NCBI RefSeq assembly: GCF_003202915.1
Contig: NZ_QGLP01000004.1
Coordinates: 1-64,000, forward strand
DNA from: Gilliamella apicola
GTDB lineage: Bacteria; Pseudomonadota; Gammaproteobacteria; Enterobacterales; Orbaceae
DNA length: 64,000 bases
Direction: 5' to 3'
The notes beneath the pieces were generated by a model. The model did not search any database. It saw nothing but the letters and a program-made list of their open reading frames with translations, and had not been told where the DNA came from. Shown one piece after another: positions 38,498 through 47,914 of this stretch (position 1 is the stretch's first letter; each line of letters begins with the position of its first letter). The translations under genes were made by a program, and so were the position numbers.

Positions 38498-41146
38498 TTA
38501 TCCTGAATTTCTCATTCCAGCTGCAATACCAGATATGGTTATCATTAATCCTTGTTCAACTATGGTATTTTCATCATCATCAGTATTTTGACGCGAACGA
38601 CTTAATAATTCTGCTTGTAATAAATTCAGTGGTTCAATATAAGTATTTCGTAAAGCTACTGATTCTGCAATCCAAGGAAGGTCCGCCATCAAGCTGATAT
38701 CATCTGTAATAGTTAGTACCGTATTGATATCATTAGTTAATAAATTTCGTAATTCCTCACCTAATGGCCATAATGTTGGAGAAACCAATCTTTGTTCATA
38801 GTATTCATGAATATTGGGCGCCGCTTTAGCGTAAACCATTTCTAACATTCCTAAACGAGCATTAAAAAATGGCCAATTATGATACATATCCCTAAGTTGC
38901 TCTTTTTTCCCCTCATTGATAACTAGTCTAAGTGCACTTCCAGCCCCAAGCCATGAAGGAACCATTAAGCGATTTTGTGTCCAAGCAAAAATCCATGGAA
39001 TTGCTCGTAAACTCTCTATTCCACCACCAGTTCGACGTTTTTGCGGTCGGGAACCTAATGGAAGTCTACCAAGCTCGGTTTCTGGGGTAACGGCACGAAA
39101 ATAATCAACGAATTCAGCCTTTTCTCGTATATAACTACGATAACATTGGCATGAATAATCAGACATTTCATCCATAATATCTCGCCAAACCTGTTTAGGT
39201 TCAGGCGGTGGTAGTAAATTGGCTTGTAAAATAGCTGAAGCATAAAGCATCAAACTACTCAGTGCAACTTCTGGTAATCCGAGTTTGAATCGAATCATCT
39301 CGCCTTGTTCTGTAACACGTAACCCTCCTTTTAATGATCCAGGTGGTTGTGATAGTAAAGCTGCGTGAGCCGGTGCTCCACCTCGTCCGATTGAACCGCC
39401 ACGACCATGGAATAACACCAAGTTAATATTATATTGTTCAAACAAATTAACTAATTCTTCCTGTGAACGATACTGTGCCCAAGATGCAGCAAGGGTTCCG
39501 GCGTCTTTTGCTGAATCCGAATAACCAATCATAACCATCTGTTTACCATTAATCTTTTCTCGATACCAAGGAATATCTAAAAGTTTTTGCATAACAGATT
39601 TTGCATTATTTAAATCTTCTAAGGTTTCAAATAAAGGCGCAACAGGAATATCTTTTTGGCAATCAACAATTTTTAAAAGTAAGTAAACCGCTAAAATATC
39701 AGAAGGGGCTTTGGCCATCGAAATGACATAAGATGCAATCGATTCTTCACCGGCCTTTTTGATAACACGGCAAGTATCAAGGACTTCTTGAACCATTTCA
39801 TCTGGTTGCCAATTATAGGGCAGTAAAGGTCGATTAGATTGTAATTCAGTTAATAAAAACTGTTGTTTTTCTTCTTCTGACCAGGAAGCATAACTACCTA
39901 AGTTAAGTTCCTTGGTTAAGGCATCTAATGCTTCAGTGTGAACCGAACTATCTTGACGGATATCTAATCTAACTAATTGCAATCCAAAACTTTTAATTCG
40001 TCTTAATGTATCTAATAACGGCCCATGAGCAATAGTTGACATTCCATTCTCAATCAACGATTCATAACAAGTATAGAGCGGTGTCCATAATTGTTCATTT
40101 TTTATTAAAAGATCGTTAGGCGCTAAAACTTGTTCATTATTCAATAGTGCTACAATATAGCTATGGGTTTTAGCCAAGCGAGAACGCAACTGTTTCATTA
40201 CCGCTCGATAAGGCTCTGATGCAGCTTTATTTTGTTCATCTAATAAATCAATAACTGATGAGCTACACTCTGTCATTGATAATTCGCGAACTAAGATTTG
40301 AATATCAGCTAAAAATAGCTCTATTGCTTTTAACCTAGCTTGCAACATCACTCTTGCGGTAACTTTTGCCGTTACATTGGGGTTACCATCGCGATCTCCC
40401 CCCATCCATGAGGTAAATTTAATGGGAACATGTTCAACGGATAGCTCTTCATTAAACGCATCGACTAATTGATCATTAAACTCACGTAAGAATAATGGTA
40501 CACCTTCCCATAAACTATCTTCAATCACCGAGAATCCCCATTTAGCTTCATCAAGAGGAGTAGGACGTTTTTTACGAATTTCGTCGGTGTACCATGCTTG
40601 GCAAACAAGTTGTTTTAATCGACGCATAATTCGCTCTTTTTCATAATCAGCTAAATCATTATGGTCAAGTTGTGACAAACAACTATTAATTGCTGTGTAA
40701 GTATTAATCATCGTACGGCGATTAATTTCTGTTGGATGCGCAGTAAGCACTAACTCAATAGATAAATTATCAATCGCTTGTTTAATTTTTTGAGGCGCGA
40801 AATTTAAATTTTTTAGGGATTTAAATAGTTCGGTCATCTTTTTGGGGCTACTAGATGCCTCGCCATGTGGAGAAATTCCATAATACTCGGCAGCAGTATT
40901 AACTAAATTTAAAAACTGATTAAACGCACGTGCAACATGAAGTAAATCTTGGTTATTAAGATTTTCAATTAACTTAAGCAATTCATTATGTGCTTGCTTA
41001 TTTCCTTGTTGCGCGGATTTGGATAATTGACGGATTTTTTCGACTAAATCGAATGTTTCATTACCTGTTGCGCGTTTAATCGCATCGCCTAATAGGGTTC
41101 CTAACATATTGACGTTGCTTCGCATGGATGAGTATTGATTATTCAT
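38498..41146 (-). CDS. ppc: Phosphoenolpyruvate carboxylase
   Basis: The 882-residue protein matches E. coli Ppc (883). It has the catalytic [13 protein letters not shown] (His about 140), the [16 protein letters not shown] loop, the second catalytic region [18 protein letters not shown] and a C-terminal MRNSG close to the usual xxNTG end. It carboxylates PEP to oxaloacetate. In this genome it would feed the acn-icd-citrate synthase route to 2-oxoglutarate. Regulation by aspartate or acetyl-CoA is known for the family, but I did not check the sites. Confidence 0.97.
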   Translation of the reverse strand: MNNQYSSMRSNVNMLGTLLGDAIKRATGNETFDLVEKIRQLSKSAQQGNKQAHNELLKLIENLNNQDLLHVARAFNQFLNLVNTAAEYYGISPHGEASSSPKKMTELFKSLKNLNFAPQKIKQAIDNLSIELVLTAHPTEINRRTMINTYTAINSCLSQLDHNDLADYEKERIMRRLKQLVCQAWYTDEIRKKRPTPLDEAKWGFSVIEDSLWEGVPLFLREFNDQLVDAFNEELSVEHVPIKFTSWMGGDRDGNPNVTAKVTARVMLQARLKAIELFLADIQILVRELSMTECSSSVIDLLDEQNKAASEPYRAVMKQLRSRLAKTHSYIVALLNNEQVLAPNDLLIKNEQLWTPLYTCYESLIENGMSTIAHGPLLDTLRRIKSFGLQLVRLDIRQDSSVHTEALDALTKELNLGSYASWSEEEKQQFLLTELQSNRPLLPYNWQPDEMVQEVLDTCRVIKKAGEESIASYVISMAKAPSDILAVYLLLKIVDCQKDIPVAPLFETLEDLNNAKSVMQKLLDIPWYREKINGKQMVMIGYSDSAKDAGTLAASWAQYRSQEELVNLFEQYNINLVLFHGRGGSIGRGGAPAHAALLSQPPGSLKGGLRVTEQGEMIRFKLGLPEVALSSLMLYASAILQANLLPPPEPKQVWRDIMDEMSDYSCQCYRSYIREKAEFVDYFRAVTPETELGRLPLGSRPQKRRTGGGIESLRAIPWIFAWTQNRLMVPSWLGAGSALRLVINEGKKEQLRDMYHNWPFFNARLGMLEMVYAKAAPNIHEYYEQRLVSPTLWPLGEELRNLLTNDINTVLTITDDISLMADLPWIAESVALRNTYIEPLNLLQAELLSRSRQNTDDDENTIVEQGLMITISGIAAGMRNSG

Positions 41147-41476
41147 TCTATTCTCTACTTGTTAATATTTTGCCTAAGTGCCTTTAAGCTGCTTTCCTCA
41201 AAATGACAATTTAAAGAAGAAGGTATAAATATAGGTTAATTGCACAGGATATATACTTTATAACAATGTTGTATTGAATTTAAATAATAAAATTTTATAG
41301 TTTTTTTAATTTCTACTGTTTTTATTATATTGGCTAAAGATACCACTCTGGTTACTATGCAAAGTTAATAATTCATTTAGAGAGAATTTTTTGTATTAAC
41401 ACAACGTTAGTAAACTGTATATTATCGGCGATTGGGTATATACTATTAGAATATGAAATAAATATTGGATTATTTA
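41147..41476. promoter_or_regulatory. Divergent region between ppc and nuoJ
   Basis: These 330 bases contain no gene and, notably, no trace of nuoI or other upstream complex I genes. TTAACA (41396-41401), a 16-base spacer and TATATT (41418-41423) form a possible promoter for nuoJ about 50 bases before its start. A second -10-like TATACT follows. Confidence 0.4.
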
Positions 41477-41968
41477 ATGATCGTTGTTTTTTATATTGCA
41501 TCGATAATTGCTGTTGTTGCTAGTATAATAGTGATTTTTTGTAGACGAGTAGAAAAGGCAATTTTATATCTTGCTATTTCACTCTTTGCATCAGCATTGA
41601 TATTTATTCTACTTAAAACTTATATTTCAGCTGTTTTGTATATCCTCTTTTTTATATGTGGTGTAATACTTCTTTTTTTAGCTGTCTCTATTTTGCTAAA
41701 AATTCATAAAGACAGTGTTGAAACCAATAAACATGGTATTAGTCCTAAAATTTGGTTGGGACCACTAGTCTTAGCGTTTATATTGTTAGTTATTCTTATT
41801 TATGGTGTAGTGGGTACTGACTATTCGCAATTTAAGCAATCACATGAATTAATGCACCAAATGTCGATATATGCTTATGTTTTGATGATTGAGTTAGCGG
41901 TATTTTTATTATTAGGTGCTGCAGTTATAGCTTATTATTTTATACATCGAATGTTTTCGGAGAAATAA
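41477..41968 (+). CDS. nuoJ: NADH-quinone oxidoreductase subunit J, divergent
   Basis: From ATG 41477 (GGAT upstream) the 163-residue protein has five membrane spans, and its start MIVVFYIASIIAV aligns with E. coli NuoJ MEFAFYICGLIAI. The KIWLGPLVLAF and YAYVLMIELAVFLLLGAAV regions are recognisably NuoJ. The conserved third span, ALEIIVYAGAIMVLF in E. coli, is altered to AVLYILFFICGVILLF, losing its Glu and the Tyr-Ala-Gly bulge. NuoJ normally sits in the proton path between quinone site and antiporter subunits. It is the first gene of a five-gene block lacking nuoA-I. Confidence 0.85.
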   Translation: MIVVFYIASIIAVVASIIVIFCRRVEKAILYLAISLFASALIFILLKTYISAVLYILFFICGVILLFLAVSILLKIHKDSVETNKHGISPKIWLGPLVLAFILLVILIYGVVGTDYSQFKQSHELMHQMSIYAYVLMIELAVFLLLGAAVIAYYFIHRMFSEK

Positions 41969-41969
41969 T

Positions 41970-42272
41970 GTGATACCACTTATGTATGGACTAATTGTTG
42001 CTTCTATCTTGTTTGTCATCGGACTTCTAGGGGTAATGATTAGACGAAACCTCTATTTTTTATTGTTAAGTCTTGTCATCATGAATAATGGTGCAATAAC
42101 GGCTCTTTTTGTCGCGAGTAGTTATTGGCAACAATCAGATGGAGAAGTCCTTGCTATCTTAGCGGTAACTACCGTTTTAGCTCAAATAGTTGTTGGACTC
42201 ACTTTACTTGTCAAATTAATTTATCGCCGTAAAAACTTTAATATTGATTCATTGAGTGAAATGAAAGGATGA
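41970..42272 (+). CDS. nuoK: NADH-quinone oxidoreductase subunit K lacking both essential glutamates
   Basis: The 100-residue protein has the exact length of E. coli NuoK and its ends, MIPL.YGLI and NIDSLSEMKG. Three spans are visible. The two membrane glutamates shown to be needed for energy coupling in E. coli, Glu36 and Glu72, are Val36 and Gln72 here, with no shift in the ungapped alignment. It starts at GTG, with GGAGA upstream and one base after nuoJ, and overlaps nuoL by four bases. A proton-pumping NuoK would not be expected to tolerate both changes. Confidence 0.9.
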   Translation: MIPLMYGLIVASILFVIGLLGVMIRRNLYFLLLSLVIMNNGAITALFVASSYWQQSDGEVLAILAVTTVLAQIVVGLTLLVKLIYRRKNFNIDSLSEMKG

Positions 42273-44119
42273 ATTTACTTTATTTAACTATCATTGTTCC
42301 ATTGCTATCTTTTCTGATATTGGTTTGTTTTGGACGACAAATGCGATCGATTAATGTTATGTTAATCGGAATTTGTACTATCTTTGTTATCGGTTTAATA
42401 ACCATGTTTTCTTGTGTTGATTTTATTACCAATACTGTTCCTGATATGACTTTGGTTTATACGAGAAATTTATGGACTTGGTTTTCTGTCGGGGATTTAG
42501 AAGTTCCGTTTTCTTTAACATTGGATGGTTTATCGTTAACATTTTTAGTGTTGATTTCTTTCTTTGGATTATTGATTTATTTTTTTGCTGCTTGTTATCT
42601 AAAATCAAAGGAAGATATTTATAATTTTTATGCCTATAGTAACTTACTGATAACCAGCATGTTAACCGTTGTGTTGGTTGATAATTTATTTGTGATGTTG
42701 CTTGGTTGGGAAGGAGTAAGTATAAGTACTTACTTACTTATTGGTATCTACTATAAGCAAGCGCGTAATAGTTATGCTGCGGTTAAAGCATTCGTCATGA
42801 TGCATTTAACCGATATTTTTCTAATCATTGGTATATTCTTACTTTATCAAACTTTAGAAACCTTAAAAATCAGCACTATGCTAATCAAAGCGCAAAATGA
42901 TTTGGCTATCGATTCAGATATTATCTTTTGGATCACCATTATGTTGTTCCTCGGTGCTATGAGTAAATCAGCCCTTTTTCCTATGCATACTTGGTTTACA
43001 GAAACAACATTAGCGCCAATGCCAGCTGTTGCACTATTACAATCTTCGACGGTTATTTTGGCGGGAGTTTATCTCGTTTTAAGACTGAGCAATCTGTTTA
43101 TGATGTCTAGCGATACTCTCTATATCATGCTTTTATTCGCTTCATTAACAGTTATATTTGCTAGTAGTATTGCTTTAGTTCAAAATGATATAAAACGAAT
43201 TGTAACTTATATCAATTTAACTCAAATTAGTTATCTATTTTATGCATTTTCAACTCAAAACTGGAGCTTGTCATTAAATTGTTTGATTAATTATTCAGTA
43301 ACCAGTACATTGTTGATCCTTGCTACGGCAATTTTAGTAAAACAATGTCGCGGCGAACGTGATATTAGCAAACTTGGCGGCTTATTAAAATCTACCCCAA
43401 TATTGTATATTATCTTTTTAATTATCATGCTTTCTCTTAGCGCTTTCCCTTTGATTTCTTCATCATTTTATATCAAAGGCGATATTATTCTAGGATTAAT
43501 GTCACAAGGTAATTTACTGGTAGGTACCATTAGTTTATTAGGTATATTATTATCTAGCTTAAGTATTTGGCGTTTAATCTTTTCAGTTTTCCATCATAAG
43601 CCGAATAAGAAGAATCAATTTGTTAAAATTAAAAAGATAAATTATTTACCGATTTTTATCTTACTGATTTTTACCACTGCATTGTTTATATATTACCCTG
43701 TGCCAACTCAAGGGATTCTTCCGATTGCAACTCTTGATACCCAAGGGCAATTACCATTCCGACTCCTGTTAGGTGCGGTGACCTTATTAAGTTTAGTCAT
43801 TGCCTACATTTTTTATGCGTACCCTAATAGTGAAGTCCATGAAATACTTAATACTCCGATGGTTAAAAGTTTAGTAAAACTATGTAAAACCAATTGGCGG
43901 TTTGATTTTGTCTTAAATAATGTTTTTGTAAAACCGTATATCTATTTAGCTAATTGGTTGAAAAAAGACCCATTTGCCATATGGGATAATTGGGTAATGT
44001 GGGGAATCAAGAAAATAAACTCATATATTGTTAGTCTAGAAAATGGACAAATAAGATGGTATCTGGTTTCGATGGTAATAGGTAGCATTATCATATTAAT
44101 GTTATTAATTTTTATTTAA
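42269..44119 (+). CDS. nuoL: NADH-quinone oxidoreductase subunit L, divergent
   Basis: The 616-residue antiporter-like subunit has full NuoL length, including the C-terminal region of the lateral helix and the final span. LLGWEGVSISTYLLIG keeps the TM5 Glu, and SKSALFPMHTWF keeps the TM7 Lys. The next conserved block, PVSALIHAATMVTAG in E. coli, reads PAVALLQSSTVILAG, so the TM8 His (His254 in E. coli) is Gln. The TM12 segment SKDEIL is IKGDII, with the Lys kept and the adjacent Asp changed. The sequence is more divergent than the housekeeping genes around it. Confidence 0.88.
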   Translation: MNLLYLTIIVPLLSFLILVCFGRQMRSINVMLIGICTIFVIGLITMFSCVDFITNTVPDMTLVYTRNLWTWFSVGDLEVPFSLTLDGLSLTFLVLISFFGLLIYFFAACYLKSKEDIYNFYAYSNLLITSMLTVVLVDNLFVMLLGWEGVSISTYLLIGIYYKQARNSYAAVKAFVMMHLTDIFLIIGIFLLYQTLETLKISTMLIKAQNDLAIDSDIIFWITIMLFLGAMSKSALFPMHTWFTETTLAPMPAVALLQSSTVILAGVYLVLRLSNLFMMSSDTLYIMLLFASLTVIFASSIALVQNDIKRIVTYINLTQISYLFYAFSTQNWSLSLNCLINYSVTSTLLILATAILVKQCRGERDISKLGGLLKSTPILYIIFLIIMLSLSAFPLISSSFYIKGDIILGLMSQGNLLVGTISLLGILLSSLSIWRLIFSVFHHKPNKKNQFVKIKKINYLPIFILLIFTTALFIYYPVPTQGILPIATLDTQGQLPFRLLLGAVTLLSLVIAYIFYAYPNSEVHEILNTPMVKSLVKLCKTNWRFDFVLNNVFVKPYIYLANWLKKDPFAIWDNWVMWGIKKINSYIVSLENGQIRWYLVSMVIGSIIILMLLIFI

Positions 44120-44136
44120 TAAAGGTGTGAACTTTC

Positions 44137-45678
44137 ATGTTGTTATGGCTTGTCTTCTTACCTGTAATTGGCGGATTTATTGGTTGGCTATGTAATGTAT
44201 TCTTACAAAGGAATATAGCTGCAACTAATGGACAATTGCGTTGGCAATGTTTACCAATGATGGTTGCTTTCACGACCATATTAATCACATTAATTTTAGC
44301 AATAATTTTATGGACAAATGCAATCAATGTAGAACCAAATTCAAGTTGGAATAAAGAAGTTAATATTGACTGGATTCCATTACTTGGTATTCATTTTCAT
44401 CTGGTTTTAGATGGGTTATCGCTAGTTATTATTACTTCAACACTATTTATTGTACTGTTAGTGATTGTTAATTCAAGTAAAGAAAACCTCAGTAATGTTG
44501 GACTATTTTATTTATGTATATTATTTATGACATCCGCCATTATGATGTTATTTGTCATTACTGATCTCTTTTTAATGTTTTTCTTTTGGGAAGCGGTAGC
44601 CATTCCAATTTATTTCTTAATCTCTTTGTGGGGAAGGCGAGATTTAAATTCTCAATTACGCTTCAATGGAGCTAATAAATTTTTAATATATACCCAAATA
44701 AGTAGCTTATTGATGCTTATATCCATTGTTTCATTGGCATTAATAAATTGGAATTTGACCGCCCAGTGGACTTTTGATTATCAAATTTTAACTAAGACAC
44801 CAATTTCAACTAATACCGAATTTTTATTAATGTTAGGATTTTTAGCGGCTTTTATTATACGTATTCCGTTAGTTCCATTTCATAATTGGTTTATTGAGGC
44901 GCATATTGAATCTTCAACAAGTGGTTCAATAATGATAAGTGGTTTATTGCTCAATACTGCTACATTTGGTTTATTGCGTTTTGTGATACCACTTTTCCCG
45001 AACGCATCTTTAGCCATTATGCCAGTTATTTCAACAGTGGCGATGTTTACTGTTTTTTATGCAGCTCTACTCGCATTCAATCAAACTGATATTAAAAAAT
45101 TAATTGCTTATATTCATATCGCTTTAATGGGATTTGTTACTGCAATTATCTATAGTGGAACAGTGATAGCGTTTCAAGGTGTTGTTATTCAAATGATAGC
45201 AATAACTTTAGCTATTGTAGGCATGTTCATGATCAGTGGACTATTGGTTGAATGTTACTTAACCCGAAATATCAACCAATTTATTGGATTAAAAGAAAGA
45301 GTAAGATATTTGTCTTCTTTTACCCTATTTTTTATGTTGGCTGTGTTAGGCATACCAGGTACAGCTAATTTTGTCGGTAATTATATGATGTTATTAGGTA
45401 GTTTTACCTCATCTCCTTATTATACAGTATTACTAGTAATCGGCTTGTTATTACTATCAATTTCTTTAATTATGCGCATGCAACCTATTTTTTATGGCGC
45501 AGTGGATAACGGTGAAGTGGCCAAACAGTTTATAAGTAAAAAAGATATTCTTTTATTATCGAGTGTATTGATTGTCCTTATCTTTATCGGGCTATATCCT
45601 AAGGTGGTGTTAGATATCTCTTATTCTACCGTCAATCAAACGATACAGTACATAACAGCAGAACGAGTGGGAGAGTAA
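44137..45678 (+). CDS. nuoM: NADH-quinone oxidoreductase subunit M with lost channel residues
   Basis: The 513-residue protein is clearly NuoM (FFFWEAVAIPIYFLISLWG keeps the TM5 Glu, here 152). Several residues that carry protons in E. coli NuoM are replaced: Lys234 is Arg242 (FIIRIPLVPFHNW), Lys265 is Asn273 (LLLNTATFGLLR), Glu407 is Asn415 (NFVGNYMML), and the two histidines of SVSHMGF and QMIAHGLS are Leu330 and Ile356. The fold appears intact, with no stop or frameshift. Such a protein should not pump protons in the usual way. Confidence 0.88.
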   Translation: MLLWLVFLPVIGGFIGWLCNVFLQRNIAATNGQLRWQCLPMMVAFTTILITLILAIILWTNAINVEPNSSWNKEVNIDWIPLLGIHFHLVLDGLSLVIITSTLFIVLLVIVNSSKENLSNVGLFYLCILFMTSAIMMLFVITDLFLMFFFWEAVAIPIYFLISLWGRRDLNSQLRFNGANKFLIYTQISSLLMLISIVSLALINWNLTAQWTFDYQILTKTPISTNTEFLLMLGFLAAFIIRIPLVPFHNWFIEAHIESSTSGSIMISGLLLNTATFGLLRFVIPLFPNASLAIMPVISTVAMFTVFYAALLAFNQTDIKKLIAYIHIALMGFVTAIIYSGTVIAFQGVVIQMIAITLAIVGMFMISGLLVECYLTRNINQFIGLKERVRYLSSFTLFFMLAVLGIPGTANFVGNYMMLLGSFTSSPYYTVLLVIGLLLLSISLIMRMQPIFYGAVDNGEVAKQFISKKDILLLSSVLIVLIFIGLYPKVVLDISYSTVNQTIQYITAERVGE

Positions 45679-45684
45679 TAACCT

Positions 45685-47403
45685 ATGATCGCTTTATTGC
45701 CAATATTCATATTGAGCTTTGCCATAATTGTTTTGCTCATAGCACTGTTTGTTTATAAATTAGAAACCAAAAAATGTGCTATTTTAGCAACATCAGGTTT
45801 AATCTGTGCGTTAATTTGTTCTTCTATTTTAGGAATATTAATTTCCTATAATACCCCAGCAATAACCGATATTAGCAGCGATAATATGCAAATATCAGTG
45901 GATAAGTCACAAGATACAAAATCGCAAAATACAACTGATACTGACTTAACAAATGAGCAGACCATTGCTGTTGATGCAGTGCCAACGGAAAAAGAAACTT
46001 CGTCTACTCAAGATGAGCAAATTTCAGAGCCAATTGATCAAGAAAGTGATGATTTTGTTGGTCCTCTTCAAAATATTGATGATAATGCGCAAAGTAAGTG
46101 GCGCGCTCATCAAGTTACCGCACTATTTACTTGCGATGGCTATGGATTACTGTATACCAGCTTAATTTTAATTATTGCAATTGTGGTTGCTTCGTTGGCT
46201 TATCAATGGTTTATTCAGGAAAAGGTTGAACACGGTTTATTTTATGTGATTTTACTGTTTATGGCATTAGGTGGTATAACCCTAGTTTATGCTAGCCATT
46301 TAATGTCATTCTGTCTTGGTATTGAAATGCTCTCGATTCCATTTGTTGGATTGATCGGTTATCAGTATATGCAAACCCATGCATTAGAAGCCGCCATCAA
46401 ATATATGATTTTATCCGCAATCGCCAGTTCGTTTTTATTAATGGGGATTGCTTTTTATTATGCCGCCACCGGTGAACTGACATTTAGTGGTTTAAGTTAC
46501 CAACTATCAACAATGTCTTATCCAAGTATATTATTATTAATTGGAATTTGTTTAATATTAGTTGGAATTGGATTTAAACTTTCACTGGTACCTTTTCAAC
46601 TTTGGCTACCTGATGTTTATCAAGGGTCACCGACCATTGTGGCGCTATTATTGTCAACGGTAGGGAAGGTAGCACTATTTTGTGCTATGGCAAGATTATT
46701 CTTACTTGCACCGATTGTTAATAATGAAACAATCCGTATTATTTTGGTTAGTATGGCATTTTGTTCAATACTATGGGGAAATTTATCGGCTTTAATGCAA
46801 CGCAGCTTAAAGCGGTTGTTAGCTTACTCTTCCATAGCTCATTTTGGTTATTTATTGATTGCTTTAATTGCCGTGCAATATCAAGTGCTTGCTTTAGAAA
46901 CCATTGGTGTTTATATAATTGGATACATTCTTGCCAACATCTGTATTTTAGGTGTTATTAGTTTAGAATCTCATTCCAATGAGTTACAGGATCATGAAAA
47001 TGAAATTGATCTTTCGGGCTTATTTTGGCGTCGGCCTGTTCTAGCATTAACCATGGGGATCGGTTTTCTCTCTTTAGCTGGCGTTCCACTTACCGCAGGG
47101 TTTGTTGGGCGTTTCCTTTTGATCTTATTGGGGGTAACGGCTGAATTATGGTGGTTAATTGCGGCTGTAGTTATTGGTAGTGCAATAGGACTCTATTTTT
47201 ATGCAAGGCTTATTCTGAATTTGTATATCAGACCAAATCAAGATGAACAGTCAAATTATAATTCAAATAACCGATTAAAATGGCAAGATATAAAAGTGAG
47301 TGAACTGCTAATTGTTCTTGCGGCAGTTTTAACTATTGTATGTGGTGTTTATCCTAAATGGTTATTTAATTTAGTTAGTACGGCTCAATATTTAACGACT
47401 TAA
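45685..47403 (+). CDS. nuoN: NADH-quinone oxidoreductase subunit N with an acidic insertion
   Basis: The 572-residue protein is about 85 residues longer than E. coli NuoN. The extra length is a hydrophilic, acidic Ser/Thr/Gln-rich stretch (about 57-137) between the first two spans and the usual DGYGLLYTSL. The core is better conserved than in NuoK or NuoM: LGIEMLSIP keeps Glu, GFKLSLVPFQLWLPDVYQG keeps the TM7 Lys but has Gln for the following His, VGKVALF keeps the TM8 Lys, and SSIAHFGY keeps His. It closes the nuoJKLMN block and is followed 122 bases on by yajC. Confidence 0.88.
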   Translation: MIALLPIFILSFAIIVLLIALFVYKLETKKCAILATSGLICALICSSILGILISYNTPAITDISSDNMQISVDKSQDTKSQNTTDTDLTNEQTIAVDAVPTEKETSSTQDEQISEPIDQESDDFVGPLQNIDDNAQSKWRAHQVTALFTCDGYGLLYTSLILIIAIVVASLAYQWFIQEKVEHGLFYVILLFMALGGITLVYASHLMSFCLGIEMLSIPFVGLIGYQYMQTHALEAAIKYMILSAIASSFLLMGIAFYYAATGELTFSGLSYQLSTMSYPSILLLIGICLILVGIGFKLSLVPFQLWLPDVYQGSPTIVALLLSTVGKVALFCAMARLFLLAPIVNNETIRIILVSMAFCSILWGNLSALMQRSLKRLLAYSSIAHFGYLLIALIAVQYQVLALETIGVYIIGYILANICILGVISLESHSNELQDHENEIDLSGLFWRRPVLALTMGIGFLSLAGVPLTAGFVGRFLLILLGVTAELWWLIAAVVIGSAIGLYFYARLILNLYIRPNQDEQSNYNSNNRLKWQDIKVSELLIVLAAVLTIVCGVYPKWLFNLVSTAQYLTT

Positions 47404-47525
47404 TTGTTTTTGGGCTTTATCGTGATTGACCTAAACGATATCGGCAAGAAATAGTTAATAATCGATTTATTTATTGTGTTATAATTTTACACTTTGATAT
47501 TTTTATAAAAATTAAGAGGACCAAT

Positions 47526-47858
47526 ATGGACTTTTTTATTTCTAATGCATATGCAGCAGATGGTGCAGCAGCTGAAACAAACCCTTATTTCTTACCTATT
47601 ATGTTAGTTGTATTTGGGTTATTTTTCTATTTTATGATTATGCGCCCACAACAAAAACGCGCTAAAGCTCATCGAGAGTTAATGGCGGCTATTTCAAAAG
47701 GTGATGAAGTATTAACTAATGGTGGACTGATTGGTCGCGTATCAAAAGTTAATGAAAATGGTTATATTGTGTTAGAGTTAAATGATACAACCGAAGTGGT
47801 TATCAAACGTGACTTTATCACATCAGTTTTACCAAAAGGAACAATGAAATCTCTATAA
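47526..47858 (+). CDS. yajC: Preprotein translocase accessory subunit YajC
   Basis: The 110-residue protein has one membrane span (about 23-42) preceding the family motif FYFMIMRPQQKRAK and a small soluble domain (GDEVLTNGGLIGRVSKV). It associates with SecDF in the inner membrane. AGAGGA sits seven bases before ATG. A perfect TATAAT at 47480-47485 may be its -10. In E. coli queA and tgt precede it; here nuoN does. Confidence 0.95.
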   Translation: MDFFISNAYAADGAAAETNPYFLPIMLVVFGLFFYFMIMRPQQKRAKAHRELMAAISKGDEVLTNGGLIGRVSKVNENGYIVLELNDTTEVVIKRDFITSVLPKGTMKSL

Positions 47859-47914
47859 TAAATTTTTATTATAGTTCATTGTATTAATTATCTAATCCCA
47901 CAAGAGAATATGTC

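Noticed and set aside
41477-47403. Mrp-type antiporter or hydrogenase membrane module
   Set aside because: Gene order J-K-L-M-N, exact NuoK length with the NIDSLSEMKG end, and NuoM/NuoN signatures fit complex I; MrpE, F and G or hydrogenase subunits are absent.
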